Of a DNA stretch of 64,000 nucleotides, positions 61,482 through 64,000 are shown in pieces (positions within the stretch are counted from its first letter, which is position 1; every line of letters starts with the position of its first letter). Position numbers and translations under genes: made by a program. The stretch comes from Neiella holothuriorum (lineage in GTDB: Bacteria; Pseudomonadota; Gammaproteobacteria; Enterobacterales; Neiellaceae): the NCBI RefSeq assembly GCF_019457915.1, contig NZ_JAHZSS010000008.1:95845-159844 (forward strand), given 5' to 3'. Under the pieces are notes generated by a model. It had not been told where the DNA came from. It made no database searches and saw only the letters and a program-made list of their open reading frames with translations.

Positions 61482-63803
61482 ATGCCATTACTTGCTAATC
61501 GAGTGCTGGAATTAACCATGCGCTTAGGGGTCGTTCGATTCGGCCTACTGATCGCTGCATTCGAGATTCTGTTTTCCATGTTGGTCACCGTGGTACTACG
61601 CGGTATCGTTGTTGGTGAATTGCACTGGGTCGATTATTTGCGCCCGGTATTGTTCGGTTTGATTATTGCGCCCTGGCTGGCTCTGTTCTTTACCTACCTG
61701 ATTAAGCAGCTGGGGGAATCTCGCGATAAGCTGGCTCAGGCACACAGCAAACAGCAAGCTTTGAATGCCGAGTTGAAACGCAAAGTCAGCGAGCTAAATC
61801 GAGAAATTGATGAGCGCCACAATGCAGAAGCACAAAAGCAGCAAGCTATCCGCTATTTGCAGCGAGAAGTTGCTGAGCGGCGGGATACCCAGAATAAATT
61901 ACGTGATCAGGCAGTTCAGCTGCGAAGCCTCATCGACAGCTCGCCGGATCTGATTTTCTACCGCAATAAAGACGGCGTGTTTTCCGGTTGTAACCTTGCT
62001 TATGAACAGTTGGTGAACTTAAGTGAAGCCGACCTAATTGGCAAAACGCCTGAAGATGTTTATGAGGATCAAATTGCAGCCCAGGTTCGGGTTACTGACT
62101 ATAAGGTGTTAAACGACCTCGAATCGCTTACCTATGAACAGTGGATGACCTACCCCGATGGCCGCAAGGCCATGTTTGAATTCCGAAAAGTTCCGTTTAA
62201 TGACGCTCGCGGTAATCTGCAAGGCTTATTTGGCTTCGGTCGCGATATTACCGAACGCAAGCAAGCGGCCAATGCGCTTGAGCAAGCTGCGCGCGACAAA
62301 ACTACCTTTATCTCCACCATTTCCCATGAGTTACGCACGCCGCTTAACGGCATTGTTGGTTTAAGCCGCATCATGCGTGATTCAGAGCTTAATGATGAGC
62401 AACACGATTTCATCAATACCATTTATCTGAGTGCCGTTACCCTCGGTAATATTTTTAACGACATTATTGACCTCGACAAACTCGAACGAGAGCAGTTAGA
62501 AGTGGCGCCAATGCCACTTCATATCACCGAATTAATTGCCGACGTGCGCGCCGTAGCTGCGCTGATGTGTCGAGATAAGAAACTCTATTTTGATTACCAG
62601 CAACGCGGCGACTTGCCTGCTGTCGTTGAAGTTGACGGCACACGCTTGCGCCAAGTGTTGTGGAATCTACTTGGTAATGCGGTGAAATTCACTCAGCAAG
62701 GCCAGGTTGGCTTGTCGTTGGATATTAGCCCCGCAAAAAATGGCAAGATCAGCATTGAATTTCGAGTTTCAGATACCGGTGTAGGTATTCCAAAGGCTGA
62801 ACTAGATAAAATTTTTGCGATGTATTATCAGGTTTCTGGCCAAGGCAAAACGAAAGCCGTGGGAACCGGTATTGGTTTGTCAGTATCACAGCGATTGAGT
62901 CAGGCGATGGGCGGCTCGATAAACGTCACATCAGAAGAGGGTAAAGGCAGCTGCTTTACGGTGAGCCTAACCTTGCCCGTGCTGTCAGAAGATCAGCTGC
63001 CGGATGCCACTGATATCGAACTGCCAGCTCTGCATGTGTTGCTGGTTGAAGATATTGAGCTCAACGTTGTGGTGGCTCGTTCAGTGCTCGAGAACCTTGG
63101 TTGCACGGTCGATGTAGCTATGAATGGCACTGATGCGCTGCGGATGGCACAAGAAGATGACTACGATGTGTTCTTCCTAGACATTCAATTGCCAGACATG
63201 ACCGGTTTCGACATTGCCGAATCATTGATGAATGATCCAAACCAACGGTTACGCGAAACGCCGCGAATCGCTTTAACGGCCAATGTTATTCGAGATAAAC
63301 AAGAATACTTAAACAAAGGTATGCAAGACGCGGTCAGCAAACCGATTGATGTTGGCTTACTGACCATGGCATTAGCGCGCGCCTTTGGCTGTGTTGATGA
63401 GCCAGTATTGTCAGCGCCTGCGCCACTGTTGGATGCCCCTAGCGGCCAAGAAGAAAGCGTACTGGACACCAATTTTGTGGGCCAGATGCATGAAACCTTA
63501 GGCTCGGAATTGTTTGCCAAAAGCATCGATATGTTCGAGCAATTGATGCCTGACTATGTTGAAACCATTCATAATCAATTGCTGTCTGGCGACGACAAGG
63601 CCGTGGCTGAAATTGCCCATAAGGTTAAAGGCGCTGCTGGCTCTGTTGGTTTGCAACGGGTTCAGAAACTGGCATCACAAGCGCAAGATTTAGATCACCC
63701 AGCCTGGGAGCAGAACATTCAGGAATGGGCCGAAGGCATCGCCAAATACTACCCGCTCGATGTTGAAACGTTACGTCAACAACTGGTGACCTTGGATAGT
63801 TAG
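61482..63803 (+). CDS. arcB: Aerobic respiration control sensor kinase ArcB
   Basis: Tripartite hybrid kinase of 773 residues (E. coli: 778). It reads the quinone-pool redox state and signals to ArcA through a phosphorelay. It has two membrane helices (about 17-40 and 54-75), a coiled linker, a PAS domain (about 148-262), HisKA with H282 (ISHELRTPLNG), an HATPase domain, a receiver with D567 (FFLDIQLPD) and an Hpt domain with H713 (AHKVKGAAG). In the PAS domain C170 matches E. coli C180, but the place of C241 is Met231. An IS3-type element lies 48 bp after the stop. Confidence 0.97.
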   Translation: MPLLANRVLELTMRLGVVRFGLLIAAFEILFSMLVTVVLRGIVVGELHWVDYLRPVLFGLIIAPWLALFFTYLIKQLGESRDKLAQAHSKQQALNAELKRKVSELNREIDERHNAEAQKQQAIRYLQREVAERRDTQNKLRDQAVQLRSLIDSSPDLIFYRNKDGVFSGCNLAYEQLVNLSEADLIGKTPEDVYEDQIAAQVRVTDYKVLNDLESLTYEQWMTYPDGRKAMFEFRKVPFNDARGNLQGLFGFGRDITERKQAANALEQAARDKTTFISTISHELRTPLNGIVGLSRIMRDSELNDEQHDFINTIYLSAVTLGNIFNDIIDLDKLEREQLEVAPMPLHITELIADVRAVAALMCRDKKLYFDYQQRGDLPAVVEVDGTRLRQVLWNLLGNAVKFTQQGQVGLSLDISPAKNGKISIEFRVSDTGVGIPKAELDKIFAMYYQVSGQGKTKAVGTGIGLSVSQRLSQAMGGSINVTSEEGKGSCFTVSLTLPVLSEDQLPDATDIELPALHVLLVEDIELNVVVARSVLENLGCTVDVAMNGTDALRMAQEDDYDVFFLDIQLPDMTGFDIAESLMNDPNQRLRETPRIALTANVIRDKQEYLNKGMQDAVSKPIDVGLLTMALARAFGCVDEPVLSAPAPLLDAPSGQEESVLDTNFVGQMHETLGSELFAKSIDMFEQLMPDYVETIHNQLLSGDDKAVAEIAHKVKGAAGSVGLQRVQKLASQAQDLDHPAWEQNIQEWAEGIAKYYPLDVETLRQQLVTLDS

Positions 63804-63808
63804 CGAGT

Positions 63809-63845
63809 AACTATGGTGGCCGGCTTGGCCGTTTTCACCATAGTT
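63809..63845 (+). terminator. Stem-loop after arcB
   Basis: AACTATGGTG and CACCATAGTT form a perfect 10-bp stem 6 bp after the arcB stop. No T-run follows; the IS3-type end begins 6 bp later, so a tail may have been displaced. Confidence 0.5.
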
Positions 63846-63850
63846 GATTG

Positions 63851-64000
63851 TGCCGTCCTAAAATAAGTTGACGGTTTTTGATTAAGCCAGCGTTCCTTCA
63901 ACGCTGGCTTTTTTGTGCACTTCTTCTGGTGTTTTCATACCAAGGCTCAAGTGCGGCCTGAGTTGATTGTAGATAGCGATAGATTCTTTTACTACTTGCT
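63851..64000. mobile_element. End of an IS3-family insertion sequence (cut by window edge)
   Basis: From 63851 the sequence TGCCGTCCTAAAATAAGTTG has the look of an IS3-family terminal inverted repeat beginning with TG. A transposase reading frame ends 31 bp inside it. The rest of the element lies beyond the window. Confidence 0.75.
63882..64000 (-). CDS. IS3-family transposase (OrfB), C-terminal fragment
   Basis: Only the last 39 codons are visible. They read IAIYNQLRPHLSLGMKTPEE and then VHKKASV, the usual end of the DDE integrase domain of IS3-type OrfB, where the N-x-x-RPH motif follows the catalytic Glu. The frame is open to the window edge and the start lies outside. It is too short to judge whether the copy is complete. 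Confidence 0.85.
   Translation of the reverse strand, partial: QVVKESIAIYNQLRPHLSLGMKTPEEVHKKASVEGTLA

Overview
The window is chromosomal DNA of a gammaproteobacterium, most likely a marine or aquatic member of the Alteromonadales. ErpA, a three-part ArcB, YaeQ, RlmJ, AnmK, the DeoC/DeoB/DeoD set, a TonB-dependent receptor, many lipoproteins with a clear lipobox, and NirBD with GltBD all fit that order. The genus cannot be fixed from the sequence alone. Coding density is high. No rRNA, tRNA or CRISPR array was seen. The only mobile DNA is the end of an IS3-family element at the right edge.

Layout. 0-3.8 kb: the 3' part of a GGDEF-EAL gene, a ClC chloride channel, a DUF6776 membrane protein and erpA. 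3.9-10.3 kb: a two-gene RND efflux operon, rlmJ and an orphan sulfotransferase. 10.3-14.1 kb: anmK and an M23 murein peptidase, divergent from tyrS. 14.1-21.5 kb: a nucleoside-scavenging cluster (TonB receptor, NupC-type transporter, deoC, deoB, deoD). 21.5-31.4 kb: a lipoprotein, a quinone-oxidoreductase-like enzyme, a DUF885 lipoprotein, a TRIC-like channel/DUF2721/CobD-like/mtnN group, an HD-GYP protein, yaeQ and a BMT5-like methyltransferase with a C-terminal zinc-finger motif. 31.4-45 kb: a chemoreceptor, a Dcp-type peptidase, GH5 and GH30 lipoprotein glycosidases, a two-component system with a DJ-1/PfpI gene, and a DUF748 protein. 45-60 kb: nitrogen assimilation (PP2C-kinase fusion, NarK, NirD, NirB, then GltD and GltB), with a small DUF3718 protein and a PL5-like alginate lyase in between. 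60-64 kb: folE2, arcB and the IS3 end.

How it works together. The nitrogen block is the most coherent part. NarK imports nitrate or nitrite, NirBD reduces nitrite to ammonium and GltBD fixes ammonium into glutamate. A sigma-54 promoter with exact -24/-12 spacing and NtrC-like enhancers lie in front of nirB, which points to nitrogen-limitation control. An uncharacterised membrane-anchored PP2C phosphatase/Ser-Thr kinase fusion ends this block, just behind a strong terminator. The nucleoside cluster would take DNA-derived nucleosides across both membranes and break down deoxyribonucleosides.

Most notable points: the PP2C-kinase fusion and its terminator arrangement, the ArcB lacking one of the two known redox cysteines, the bacterial BMT5-like protein with a C2H2-type motif, the shared AATTTGA motifs in the nucleoside cluster, and LacI-type palindromes near the GH5 and GH30 genes. 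No clearly new multi-gene defence or mobile system was found.
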